Assembly (NCBI GenBank): GCA_964421595.1
Contig: CAYQXY010000001.1
Location: 124,001-188,000, forward strand
Direction of reading: 5' to 3'
From: PXAP01 sp964421595
Lineage (GTDB): Bacteria > Bacteroidota > Bacteroidia > Bacteroidales > PUMT01
DNA: 64,000 nt
Shown: positions 8,151-16,722 of the stretch, one piece after another
How the letters are laid out: every line of letters starts with the position of its first letter
Position numbering within the stretch: the first letter of the stretch is position 1
Notes under the pieces: generated by a model
What the model saw: the letters and a program-made list of their open reading frames with translations, nothing else
Told to the model about the DNA's origin: nothing
Databases searched by the model: none
Program-made: the position numbers and the translations under genes

Positions 8151-9011
8151 TTAACCGAGGTACATCCTTAAGAGTTTGTTCTTTGATTTATGCCGGAGCC
8201 TTTTCAAAGCTTTTTCCTTGATCTGCCTTGTACGTTCCTTGGTAAGACCCAGTTCTTCACCGATAGCCTCAAGCGACATTTCCTGCCGGCCAAGTCCGAA
8301 ATAACATTCAAGCACATTTCGCTCTTTGTCAGTCAGTATACTCAGGGTACGGGTTATTTCTTTTCTCAGCGAGTCAACCATCAACTGTGAGTCGGCTATG
8401 GGAGAATCCTTGTTCTCCATTACATCAAGCAATGAATTGTCCTCCCCGTCAACAAACGGAGCATCGAAGGACATTGGACGGCCATTAAGCTTTAAGGTGC
8501 CGTCAACCTTCTCCTTGGTCATTTCAAGTTTCTCTGCAAGCTCCTCGGCTGAAGGATCCCTTTCATTTTCCTGCTCAAACCTGGAACTGATCTTATGTAT
8601 CTTGCCCAATGAACCTACCTGGTTGAGAGGAAGTCTAACAACTCTTGCCTGTTCGGAGATCGCCTGTAAAATTGATTGTCTTATCCACCAGACAGCATAG
8701 GAAATAAATTTAAATCCCTTGGTCTCATCAAATTTAGTAGCTGCCTTTATCAGACCCAGGTTACCCTCATTAATCAGATCAGGCAGACTGAGCCCCTGGA
8801 ACTGATACTGTTTGGCAACAGATACAACAAATCGTAAATTAGCCTTTACCATTTTCTCAAGTGCTGCCTGATCGCCGTTTCTAATCCGCTGGGCCAGTTC
8901 GACCTCCATTTCAGGGGAAATCAGATCTTCTTTACCTATCTCCTGAAGATACTTTTCAATAGAATTTGAATCACGGTTGGTGATCGATTTTGTTATTTTT
9001 AACTGCCTCAT
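8151..9011 (-). CDS. rpoD: Primary RNA polymerase sigma factor (RpoD/SigA family)
   Basis: 286 residues, the short form of the housekeeping sigma factor usual in Bacteroidota, lacking region 1.1. Region 1.2 is the N-terminal SIEKYLQEIGKEDLI, region 2 includes GNLGLIKAATKFDETKGFKF and YAVWWIRQSI (the -10 recognition helix), region 3 follows, and region 4 ends with LGLTKERTRQIKEKALKRLR, the -35 recognition helix. It directs transcription from the TTG/TAnnTTTG promoters seen through this window. A winged-helix gene lies 38 bases upstream on the same strand and may be cotranscribed. Confidence 0.95.
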   Translation of the reverse strand: MRQLKITKSITNRDSNSIEKYLQEIGKEDLISPEMEVELAQRIRNGDQAALEKMVKANLRFVVSVAKQYQFQGLSLPDLINEGNLGLIKAATKFDETKGFKFISYAVWWIRQSILQAISEQARVVRLPLNQVGSLGKIHKISSRFEQENERDPSAEELAEKLEMTKEKVDGTLKLNGRPMSFDAPFVDGEDNSLLDVMENKDSPIADSQLMVDSLRKEITRTLSILTDKERNVLECYFGLGRQEMSLEAIGEELGLTKERTRQIKEKALKRLRHKSKNKLLRMYLG

Positions 9012-9049
9012 ATATAATATTTTGTGTTTTATTTATAACCCGGTAACAA

Positions 9050-9334
9050 CTAATCTGTTTTATATTTTAACAAGACCGAATAGCGATCATTATTAATATT
9101 GTAATTCGGGGGATCGATCTTTTTCTCGATCAGTCCAAGTAATTCAAGTTCAAGTATATGGTTTGTTCCGGTTGGCTGAGAAATTTCAAACTCACGTATT
9201 ATATCTCCAAATGAGGACGGCCCTTCCTTTTCCAATAATCCGAGGATGTCCATCTTCATTTTATCATTCAATATTTCCCTGGATCTCTCAATTGTTAGCT
9301 TTTCAACAATTTTGTTACCGGTTTGTTCATGCAT
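9050..9334 (-). CDS. Small winged helix-turn-helix regulator
   Basis: 94 residues, almost wholly a winged helix-turn-helix of the ArsR/MarR type: an N-terminal helix (REILNDKMKMDILGLLEKEG), then FGDIIREFEISQPTGTNHILELELLGLIEK as helices 2 and 3, then a short wing. No metal-binding cysteines are present. It lies 15 bases after the ornithine-racemase-like gene and 38 before rpoD, so it may regulate the amino-acid operon it closes; that is inference. Confidence 0.75.
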   Translation of the reverse strand: MHEQTGNKIVEKLTIERSREILNDKMKMDILGLLEKEGPSSFGDIIREFEISQPTGTNHILELELLGLIEKKIDPPNYNINNDRYSVLLKYKTD

Positions 9335-9349
9335 ATCAGTTATTTTTTA

Positions 9350-10420
9350 TTATACCAGTTTCTTATCAATATAATTTGAATTCATTATATGAAGTGCGCC
9401 CATATAGTTAAGCCTGAATTCAATCAGGTCTCCAACCTTGTATTTGGGTTTCCTCGTTCCCAGATCAATAACAATCATATCTGAACTTGCACCACAAATG
9501 TTAATCTGATTGTCAACCAGTTCAATGTTTTCAATATTGATATCAAGAAGGCCGATATCCAGAATTGCACGATATGCCTTCTTCCCGAGGTCTTTATTAT
9601 CGAACTCCAGTTTTTCTCCAGCTACATTGGTACCTATCTCCCCTACCGGAACTATAGGTTTTTCTGTCAGCTCAATTATTTCAGCATGCAACCGGAATAA
9701 ACCGTTAACAAGGCCTTTTATAAGTTTACCTGAAAACAGGTCTTTGCCGAAAAACAAGCTTTCTCCTATACGGAAATGATCAACACAGGAAGGTAATATC
9801 CCTTTAACAAGCAGAGGTATAGTAACTGACGATCCTCCGGAAACATATGGGATTTTTCTGCTAAACTTTAATTCAATCAACTGTTTATATAACCCAAGCT
9901 GAATTAGCTTATCCTGACTAGGCATTATACCATACAAACAGTTTAAGTTGGTCCCGATTCCTATTACCTCGATATTTGGAAGATTAAAAATTTTTCCATA
10001 AAAATCAACAACTTTATCTCCCAGCACCCCTTCCCTTAAATCACCCATTTCGATCATAATAATGATCTTGTGTATCTTGTTTTTTTTAAGTGCCTCATCA
10101 TTCAGCAGCTTAATAGTATATAGTTCTGTATTAAGGCTGATATCAGCATATTCGATCACTGAACTTATTGCTCTTTTTGCCGGGGGTTTAATATAAATCG
10201 TTTCAATACCCGGATCAATACTTTTTATTACCTTCAGGTTACTTACCCTGGAATCGCAAACCTGTCTTATTCCCAGGTCAATTATTTCTTTCAGATACGA
10301 TCTGTTCCCACATAATAACTTTGTAACGATACCCCACTCAATTTTATTTTGCCGGAACATTCCGTTCAATACATCATAATTGTGCTTTAGCTTCTTTTTA
10401 TTTAGTTCTAAATATGCCAT
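9350..10420 (-). CDS. Alanine/ornithine racemase-like PLP enzyme
   Basis: About 356 residues of the alanine-racemase N-terminal barrel family, most like the ornithine racemase (Orr) group. It begins MAYLELNKKKLKHNYDVL and has the PLP-lysine region WGIVTKLLCGN near residue 34, and SGGSSVTIPLL near 190, a phosphate-binding stretch. The C-terminal domain is shorter and different from that of Alr. The ATG at 10420 is chosen; an open TTG at 10444 overlaps the alr stop. The substrate could be ornithine, alanine or another amino acid. It directly follows alr, so two related racemases sit side by side. Confidence 0.8.
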   Translation of the reverse strand: MAYLELNKKKLKHNYDVLNGMFRQNKIEWGIVTKLLCGNRSYLKEIIDLGIRQVCDSRVSNLKVIKSIDPGIETIYIKPPAKRAISSVIEYADISLNTELYTIKLLNDEALKKNKIHKIIIMIEMGDLREGVLGDKVVDFYGKIFNLPNIEVIGIGTNLNCLYGIMPSQDKLIQLGLYKQLIELKFSRKIPYVSGGSSVTIPLLVKGILPSCVDHFRIGESLFFGKDLFSGKLIKGLVNGLFRLHAEIIELTEKPIVPVGEIGTNVAGEKLEFDNKDLGKKAYRAILDIGLLDINIENIELVDNQINICGASSDMIVIDLGTRKPKYKVGDLIEFRLNYMGALHIMNSNYIDKKLV

Positions 10421-10433
10421 TCCTGTAATAAAA

Positions 10434-11606
10434 TTAAGTAACAACCTGTCTCGGTGTTCCTTCAGGCAGTCGTGTTAATAATTCATAATTTAGCTGATTA
10501 CTGAACTCACTGAAGGATGCAACTGAAATTGCAAGTTCTCCCTGACTGCCAATCAGCACTACCTCATCGCCGGCCTTAACCTTTGCCAGTTTGGTAATAT
10601 CGGCTATAAGCATATTCATATTTACAGAAGCTATAACACCCACACGCTTACCATTAATCAGAACTCTTCCAAGATTACTGAGCGACCTGCTGTAGCCATG
10701 TGAATACCCTACTGGTACGATAGCAATCTTTTTATCTTCCGTCGCCAGGTAATTAGTCCCATAGCTTACAAACTCACCACGTTTCACTTTTTTGACCGAC
10801 ATTACTCTGCTTTTCCAGCTAATTACCCTCGTCAGCGGATCAGCCTTTTCATCCCTTTTACTGATACAATGAATAAATGTCTCTGCGCTGGGCCAGTATC
10901 CATATTGCAAAATACCTATCCTCACCATATTAAACCGTGTTTCAGGATACGCAATTGCTGCAGCAGAACTTGCCACATGCTTGTATTCCGGCACCATACC
11001 TCTTTGCTCCATCCATCTGCAATACTTAAGGAAGAGTGCAAGCTGGTTTTGTATCCTCACATGATTGGCTATACTTTCTGCTCCGGCGAGGTGAGTGCAT
11101 AAGCCCTTTAGTTTAAAACGCCCCGGGTTATGATAAATTATACTGCATACCTTCTTCAATTCCTTTACAGTCATTCCGGTCCTGTTCATTCCGGTCTCAA
11201 TTTCCACATGGATAATTGCCGGTTTTGCGGCTGCAATTTCAAGGGCTTTCTCCATCCTTGCAATATCTGACACGAAAAACTCAATCTGATTTTCGACGGC
11301 CCAGCCGAGGTCCTGGTCATCCATCCATCCCATCACCATAATTACAGTTTCGCTGCGTTTGACCTTCATTACTTCCTTTGCCTCTGCAACGCTGAAAACT
11401 GAGAAATGTTTGATCCCGGCTTTTTCAGCTATTGGAACAAAACAATGAATTCCATGGCCATATGCATTTGATTTCACAACCGAGGAAATAAGAACACTAT
11501 CTCCAAATTGCTTTTGAAGGAACCTTATATTGCCGGTTACAGCACTTTCACTTATTTCAATTAACGATGTTCCGGACATTATCTGCTGTTGAGTAATTGT
11601 TTGCAT
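10434..11606 (-). CDS. alr: Alanine racemase
   Basis: 390 residues; interconverts L- and D-alanine for peptidoglycan. It has the PLP-lysine motif VVKSNAYGHG near residue 48, the partner-subunit tyrosine in FVSYGTNY near 280, and a C-terminal beta domain ending LLTRLPEGTPRQV. The ATG at 11606 is used; a second ATG ten codons in (11579) is possible. The start overlaps the end of the amidohydrolase by 28 bases, so the operon is tightly packed. In Bacteroidota alr is often fused to murF; here it is a stand-alone enzyme, so another racemase may exist elsewhere in the genome. Confidence 0.88.
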   Translation of the reverse strand: MQTITQQQIMSGTSLIEISESAVTGNIRFLQKQFGDSVLISSVVKSNAYGHGIHCFVPIAEKAGIKHFSVFSVAEAKEVMKVKRSETVIMVMGWMDDQDLGWAVENQIEFFVSDIARMEKALEIAAAKPAIIHVEIETGMNRTGMTVKELKKVCSIIYHNPGRFKLKGLCTHLAGAESIANHVRIQNQLALFLKYCRWMEQRGMVPEYKHVASSAAAIAYPETRFNMVRIGILQYGYWPSAETFIHCISKRDEKADPLTRVISWKSRVMSVKKVKRGEFVSYGTNYLATEDKKIAIVPVGYSHGYSRSLSNLGRVLINGKRVGVIASVNMNMLIADITKLAKVKAGDEVVLIGSQGELAISVASFSEFSNQLNYELLTRLPEGTPRQVVT

Positions 11607-12727
11607 ACTGCAGTCATTATGTTTACTCCTTTACAGATAATCTCGTCAGGAAAATCATACACAGGACTGTGTAATTCAGCCTGATACTTCCCGGCACCAA
11701 GGCCAAATAAAACTCCGGGGTATCGCTCTGTGAACCATCCGAAATCTTCCGACCATCTGAATGCATCGTTTATAAAGGTAACTTTCATCCCAAGGCTTCT
11801 CCCAACATTGCCGATCATCCCGGCAAGTACTGGTTCATTTGAAGTTGCAGGGAATATCTCAGTCCATTTAACTGATATTTCAAGATTATTTAACCTGGCA
11901 GTTTCCCGGGCAAGGAACTCTGCCCTTTTTCTCAGTATATCCATCTCACTATTATCAATGGCCCTAATAGTTGCCATTACTACAGCCTCACCGGGACTTG
12001 TTCCAAAAGCTATCTCGCCTATCCTGGCATGAATTATTGTAATGAGGGCGAAATTTTTAAAATCAATGCTTTTTGTCAGCAGCGGGAGTTCTTTAAGAAT
12101 TTCCGAAACAGCTGCCGATGGACTAATACCATTTTCCGGTTCTGCAGCATGCGAAGTCTTTCCATTTAATTCGATGACCATACCCGCCGATGCAGCTGCA
12201 AAAACACCCTTGCTCAACACAATTTCACCGGTTTCAAAACCAGGCAGATTATGTAATGCAATTATATAATCCGGCTCAACAGATTTGAACTGACTGTCTT
12301 CCATTACCTTATATGCCCCTTCCCCTGTTTCTTCAGCCGGCTGGAAAAGCACCACAAGTTCTCCCATTTCCGGCAGGTTTTTTGAAAAATACTCTGCAAC
12401 TCCGGCTACTATTGCCATATGTCCGTCATGCCCGCATTTATGTGCTATACCCGGAACCGATGATTTGTGATGAAAATCATTTAATTCCCTTATAGGCAAG
12501 GCGTCCAGTTCGGCACGCACCACAACCCTTGGCCCTTTTGATTTACCTTTAAACCTTGCGGCAAGGCCATTCCCCGCAATGTTCATTATTATTTCATCAG
12601 GAGAGAGTCCTTCAAGAAATCCAGAAATGGTAAGGGAGGTCATTTTTTCACTTCCCGCTAACTCGGGATATTTATGCAACTTTTTCCTGAGATCAACCAG
12701 CGAATCAAGACCCGGTATTCCGCCCAT
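11579..12727 (-). CDS. M20 family amidohydrolase (N-acyl amino acid deacylase type)
   Basis: 382 residues of the M20D peptidase/amidohydrolase family, which includes hippurate hydrolases, IAA-amino-acid hydrolases and N-acetyldiaminopimelate deacetylases. Metal-binding motifs visible are AHKCGHDGHMAI near residue 94-105, the catalytic FQPAEETGEGA near 125-135 and the HNLPG stretch near 158. It cleaves an amide to free an amino acid; its position upstream of two amino-acid racemases suggests it supplies their substrate or recycles cell-wall amino acids, but this is inferred. First gene of the operon, with a 70-base gap to GNAT. Confidence 0.85.
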   Translation of the reverse strand: MGGIPGLDSLVDLRKKLHKYPELAGSEKMTSLTISGFLEGLSPDEIIMNIAGNGLAARFKGKSKGPRVVVRAELDALPIRELNDFHHKSSVPGIAHKCGHDGHMAIVAGVAEYFSKNLPEMGELVVLFQPAEETGEGAYKVMEDSQFKSVEPDYIIALHNLPGFETGEIVLSKGVFAAASAGMVIELNGKTSHAAEPENGISPSAAVSEILKELPLLTKSIDFKNFALITIIHARIGEIAFGTSPGEAVVMATIRAIDNSEMDILRKRAEFLARETARLNNLEISVKWTEIFPATSNEPVLAGMIGNVGRSLGMKVTFINDAFRWSEDFGWFTERYPGVLFGLGAGKYQAELHSPVYDFPDEIICKGVNIMTAVCKQLLNSR

Positions 12728-12797
12728 AATATTTTGTAAAAGGCAACATATTTAAATTATTGGTATCAGAGTTCTAATCTGGTTTCGCAACTTACTT

Positions 12798-13238
12798 CTA
12801 CCTGTTAAGTCTCATCTCCATATATTTATTGGTAAATCCCAGTTTTTCATAAAGGAATCTGGCAGGGTTGTCATGTTCAACATGTAATTTGACACTTCCT
12901 TCTGCAATACTGATAGCTTTTTTCATCAGCTCCTTACCATATCCTTTCCCTCTGAACTTAGGGTCAACAGCAATATAAACCAGTATGTTTGCAGGAATAT
13001 AACCTTCCATCCCGGTTTTATTCATTACCACTACGCCCACTGTTTCTTCCGCGAGTTTCCCCTGCAATAAAAAGCCTCCTGGACCGGAGGTTTCATTCAT
13101 AGCATAGGCAATTGCCTTTTCTATTGATTCTTTTGGATCACAAAACTGCTCCAAATGCTTGTGGAGGAATTCTATTAATTCAGTTTTAGTGTCATTCGTA
13201 ATTAGGTTGGAAGAATTGTAGATTTTAAAATTGAGCAT
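12798..13238 (-). CDS. GNAT family N-acetyltransferase
   Basis: 146 residues from ATG 13236-13238 (an upstream TTG is rejected). The acetyl-CoA-binding motif A is VAVDPKFRGKGYGKELMKKA-like near residues 88-107 with the R/QxxGxG/A signature RGKGYG, and motif B follows as LHVEHDNPARFLYEKLGF. The acceptor molecule is unknown. It has its own promoter at 13338-13369, so it is probably not driven with the MarR gene upstream. Confidence 0.85.
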   Translation of the reverse strand: MLNFKIYNSSNLITNDTKTELIEFLHKHLEQFCDPKESIEKAIAYAMNETSGPGGFLLQGKLAEETVGVVVMNKTGMEGYIPANILVYIAVDPKFRGKGYGKELMKKAISIAEGSVKLHVEHDNPARFLYEKLGFTNKYMEMRLNR

Positions 13239-13572
13239 AACTGGTTTTTTGATTTTTGTAAATGTAGAATTTTCTGACTGGTGCAAAACCGGAAAGATCT
13301 TTTACCGGCAGTAGATTAATAATTAATTTCTGCACGACAAAGATACGCCAAAAAAGGCGAAAAAGCAAATAAATCAGGGGTCAGGGTATAGCACTGATAG
13401 TGCCGGCGACAATTTTATCATTCCATATTAATGCTGTTAGTCTGATACTTACAAAAGTCCTGAAATTTTCCCATTACAACTATCAGTCTTTTTTGCTATC
13501 ACTGATCTGTGCAAACCAGAATAACTTAGTTTCTGCACGAACTATATTTCCTGTTAGTCGGAATGTACTAAT
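13239..13572. other. Intergenic region between GNAT and MarR genes
   Basis: Holds the GNAT promoter and leader. The phrase tttctgcacga occurs twice (near 13328 and 13531) and gcactgatagtgc forms a small hairpin near 13391. No gene is visible. Confidence 0.35.
13338..13369 (-). promoter_or_regulatory. Promoter of the GNAT gene
   Basis: Minus-strand -7 element TATCTTTG (13338-13345) with a TTTG at -33 (13366-13369) and a 20-base spacer. Transcription would start near 13331, leaving a leader of about 93 bases. Confidence 0.55.
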
Positions 13573-14058
13573 TCAAGCTTGTTCATCAGATAATTCGTCA
13601 TCGAAAATTATGACCGGCCCTGCCGCTGTATTAGCAATATCAAGATAGTTTATAAGCAAGTCAAGGGCACTGTTAATAGTTTCTGCATCGTCAGGTGAAA
13701 GTGTTTTCAGGTTTTCAGAAAGCCTTTCGTGCATTAGCGGAGGAATTGATTTAAGTAGCGAAGAAGATTTGGAAGTCAATATTATAGCAGTTTTACGTTT
13801 ATCGTCCTTTTTGGGGAGCCGGGCAATAAGGCCTTTGGTCTCGAGACGGTTGATCATTCCGGTCACAGTGCTGGCATTTAGATTGAGAAACTGGCAGATC
13901 TCCTTTTGAGAAGACTGGAAACCGGGTGAGTTTTTGAGGAAATTCAGGCAGAGGACCTGGGGGATGCTTACCCCGTAATCCTTTTGTATCTTTTTGGACT
14001 CAAGATTAATTGAACGGACAATTTTGCGAATCTTTATCAGTATATCTGTATTATCCAC
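13573..14058 (-). CDS. MarR family transcriptional regulator
   Basis: 161 residues from a GTG at 14056-14058, chosen because AGGA lies six bases upstream and the longer frame to 14175 begins with TTG and reads an unlikely aromatic N-terminus. Helix-turn-helix and wing are visible: SSQKEICQFLNLNASTVTGMINRLETKGLIARLPKKDDKRK, the DDKRK/T region being the typical MarR wing. MarR proteins are dimeric repressors that respond to small ligands. It is downstream of the 14176 sugar-isomerase-like gene on the same strand, possibly cotranscribed. Confidence 0.82.
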   Translation of the reverse strand: MDNTDILIKIRKIVRSINLESKKIQKDYGVSIPQVLCLNFLKNSPGFQSSQKEICQFLNLNASTVTGMINRLETKGLIARLPKKDDKRKTAIILTSKSSSLLKSIPPLMHERLSENLKTLSPDDAETINSALDLLINYLDIANTAAGPVIIFDDELSDEQA

Positions 14059-14175
14059 TACTATTCCTGTGATTGGTTGGACTGCTAAAATATACAGAAT
14101 TTTATAAAAAGGAAAGTTTATGAACAGACCGGTTCGCCAAAGATTATAAAATGCCGGCGAGATCAGGAATTCCAA

Positions 14176-15060
14176 TCACATCTCTTCAAGCAAATATTTC
14201 AGTCCATTCAGATTTCTCTCAAGAACTATCTTAATATCTTCGCCTTCAGTATGCCCAAGTATACCGACAGTTCCATCAAAGCCTGATGCAATCAGGGTCT
14301 TTATCATATCTCTTTCCATATCTCCTTTCCCCACATCAAGAATTCTAGGCCCGTCAGCTCTCATACCATTTATATTGACAGTATAGAGCCATGGCATCAT
14401 TACTTCAAGGTTGCCGGCAAAATTGTCAATCTGATGATGGGCATGATGAAAATTATATACAATCCCAATACTATCCCTGCCAAGATTTTCAATTATTCTC
14501 ACCTGATTTTCCGGCTCTCCAAACCAGCCCATATGGTTATACAATGCAATTTTACATCCATGCTGCCTGATACGGTCGTGCACCATACCCAGAACCCTGA
14601 CACCTTCATTCACCTTTTCTTCATCACCATGAAAATCAAAAAAATCATCACTGAAACTTACCCAGTAAGTTGTCTTCAGGCCTGCATCATTTACATAATC
14701 AATTATCTGTTCATGATGAGGGAGTAATCCATGTCTGGCTGAGCCATCAATCCACAACCAGATGGCCGAAAGCTCTATACCATATTCGCCAAGAGCTTCT
14801 ATTTCCCTTGGTAAATCATCAATATGCTCCATTCTCCAGTCCCATGCCATTTTCTTAAACCCCAGGTCATTTAGCATTGCAGCCCGCTCTTCGGGACTTC
14901 TTTCACTGGCGTCGAATGGTACTATACACCATGCTACCAGGTTATCGGCAGAAAAAATATCTCTGTCCGGACCTGAACCATCGGTATTACATGACATAGT
15001 AAAGAAAATCATCAGGCTAAAAACAAGATACTTCCGTATTTTAAGTGATATAGTCTCCAT
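14176..15060 (-). CDS. Sugar isomerase/epimerase-like TIM-barrel lipoprotein
   Basis: 294 residues. An N-terminal signal with lipobox-like MSC (Cys at about residue 24) predicts a lipoprotein, exported across the inner membrane. The body resembles the xylose isomerase-like TIM barrel family (AP endonuclease 2 fold): MAWDWRMEHIDDLPREIEAL, ALYNHMGWFGEPENQVRI and NFHHAHHQID carry histidine and acid residues expected at the metal site. Such secreted proteins are frequent in Bacteroidota near sugar oxidoreductases; the substrate is unknown. Confidence 0.8.
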   Translation of the reverse strand: METISLKIRKYLVFSLMIFFTMSCNTDGSGPDRDIFSADNLVAWCIVPFDASERSPEERAAMLNDLGFKKMAWDWRMEHIDDLPREIEALGEYGIELSAIWLWIDGSARHGLLPHHEQIIDYVNDAGLKTTYWVSFSDDFFDFHGDEEKVNEGVRVLGMVHDRIRQHGCKIALYNHMGWFGEPENQVRIIENLGRDSIGIVYNFHHAHHQIDNFAGNLEVMMPWLYTVNINGMRADGPRILDVGKGDMERDMIKTLIASGFDGTVGILGHTEGEDIKIVLERNLNGLKYLLEEM

Positions 15061-15260
15061 TACTCAGATTTTAAAATTGCATATTATAAAAAAAATGATT
15101 TGCCTGATCCTAAAGACAAGTTGCAAGGCAAGGCCGTGGCAGGTATCCTTCAGATCCTGCTGCGCGACCGACACCATTGCCATTGGCCAGGGTTGGCAAC
15201 TTTGAGCCCCGATAGAGGATGTTAACCACCTGGCCATTTACCATGCACGGCACACCACTC
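15061..15260. other. Intergenic patch between two TIM-barrel genes
   Basis: From about 15115 to 15255 the sequence is visibly richer in G and C than the flanking intergenic DNA and includes small inverted repeats such as ttgcca/tggcaa. A 42-codon open frame on the minus strand is present but resembles nothing known. It may be a remnant or an unrecognised RNA. Confidence 0.3.
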
Positions 15261-15292
15261 AAAAAAAAACCGGCATGCTAAGCATTGCCGGT
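15261..15292 (-). terminator. Terminator of the 15322 TIM-barrel gene
   Basis: On the minus strand accggca pairs with tgccggt around a 10-base loop (itself capable of tgc/gca pairing), followed by a run of T (15261-15269 read on the complementary strand). It lies 30 bases past the stop codon. Confidence 0.8.
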
Positions 15293-15321
15293 GATTTTGT
15301 GATTATCTGCATTAATTATTA

Positions 15322-16194
15322 TTATCTGTAATCAGAGTTAACATAATCTGCATTCTGCAAGTATTCGAGACTGATTCTTACGCTCTCGATTGGCTCATAG
15401 TTATACTGCTCTACCTCAACGATAAAGTATTCCATACCGGCCTGACTTGCACTATCAAATGCAGGTCCGAAGTCCATTTTTCCACTTGCACCAACCTCTT
15501 CTACATCCTTAACATGATACATGAGAAAACGGCCGGGGTATCTTTCGAAATAATCAACTGCATTCTGGCCGCCTTCTACGATCCAGTAAAGGTCAAGCTG
15601 GAAGAATACATAGTCAGGATCTGTATTCTGGAGAAGGTAATCATAGGCAATTACTCCGTCAACTTCCATGAACTCAATGGCGTGATTGTGAAATCCGAAT
15701 TTGATGCCTCGTTCACTGGCCATATGTCCGATAGTATTAAAGTAATCAGCCCATGCCTGAAGTGTTTCCAGATCATCAAATGCCGAACGGGGCATAAAGG
15801 GCTGTACCATATATTCCACTCCGGCCCTTTCGTGAGCATCAATAGCAGTTCTCCACCACTGCAGGGCTTCCTGGTAACCTTCCTCAGAAGGTAGTTCACG
15901 CCCGATATGGGAAGAGATAAATTCTAATCCGCTGTCTTCTACAAGCTTTGTAAATGCTTCGGGTTCCATTCCATAAAACATTCCATTCTGATATCCGGCG
16001 GCCTCGACATAGCTGTATCCCATATCTCCAAGCTGCTGCAGTGTGCCTGCAGGATCAGCCTGCATGTCACCACGCACAGACCATAATTGTATTCCAACAA
16101 ACTTTTCATCTCTGGGTGCTTCACAGGAAGTGATGCCAGCTGCAAGAAAACCTGCCAGAATTAAAAATCCAAAAAAATTAGTAATCCTTTTCAT
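15322..16194 (-). CDS. Sugar phosphate isomerase/epimerase-like lipoprotein
   Basis: 290 residues. Signal peptide with lipobox ITSC (Cys near residue 24). The mature part is a xylose isomerase-like TIM barrel: VGIQLWSVRGDMQADPAGTL near the start, KFGFHNHAIEFMEVDG with the HNH metal-site motif, FQLDLYWIVEGGQ and YHVKDV. Enzymes of this fold isomerise or epimerise sugars and inosose derivatives. It is a distinct paralogue of the 14176 gene, transcribed separately, and ends in its own terminator. Confidence 0.87.
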   Translation of the reverse strand: MKRITNFFGFLILAGFLAAGITSCEAPRDEKFVGIQLWSVRGDMQADPAGTLQQLGDMGYSYVEAAGYQNGMFYGMEPEAFTKLVEDSGLEFISSHIGRELPSEEGYQEALQWWRTAIDAHERAGVEYMVQPFMPRSAFDDLETLQAWADYFNTIGHMASERGIKFGFHNHAIEFMEVDGVIAYDYLLQNTDPDYVFFQLDLYWIVEGGQNAVDYFERYPGRFLMYHVKDVEEVGASGKMDFGPAFDSASQAGMEYFIVEVEQYNYEPIESVRISLEYLQNADYVNSDYR

Positions 16195-16722
16195 TAGTAT
16201 AAAATTTAGTTTTTAGTTAAGAGTTTGCGAATTATATTCCGGCTATGGGGAAGCCATCCGGTTTACTGAAAAATGTTCAGTATAAATACTTTTTTCAATT
16301 ACATACAATAAACGTTTGGCACACGTAAAAGTAGTGAAAATTTGAAAATTCTCATTACCAAATACAACATTTTTCATTATCAGACTGAATTAATTAATAA
16401 TCTTTTAAACAACTTATCAATACACCAGTTTTTGCAGCATGTTTTCCGATCATGAACAGATATCATAATAATATATATTTACGTTTAAAGTTCATGAAAG
16501 ACCATGCCGACAGATGTGGTTGTTGTATCTATAACAGCTGGCTGCTCTCAGGTGAATCGCCCATGGTTGCACGTTAACTCAGGTATATACCGGCTGGAGA
16601 CTACTGCCGGGATAGGATAATTGTAAATCAGCATGATATAATCAGGGCAATTTGAAGTTAATTCTCCCCGGACAACAGGTTGTTTTACTATATTTACAAA
16701 CGATTAGAGATAAAAAGCTTCC
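16195..16722. other. 528-base intergenic region upstream of porQ
   Basis: Divergent promoter region between a minus-strand isomerase gene and porQ. A 27-codon frame at 16494-16577 is the only coding-like signal. A partial -7 match (TATATTTA, 16689-16696) could serve porQ. The part from 16500 to 16620 is less AT-rich than the rest and may contain structure, but no known RNA family is recognised. Confidence 0.35.
16494..16577 (+). CDS. Possible 27-residue cysteine-containing small protein
   Basis: An ATG-started frame reading MKDHADRCGCCIYNSW and ending PMVAR. It has a tight CGCC cluster and lies alone in a long intergenic region. There is no Shine-Dalgarno sequence and length is too short to judge coding by composition; chance is quite possible. 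Confidence 0.2.
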   Translation: MKDHADRCGCCIYNSWLLSGESPMVAR

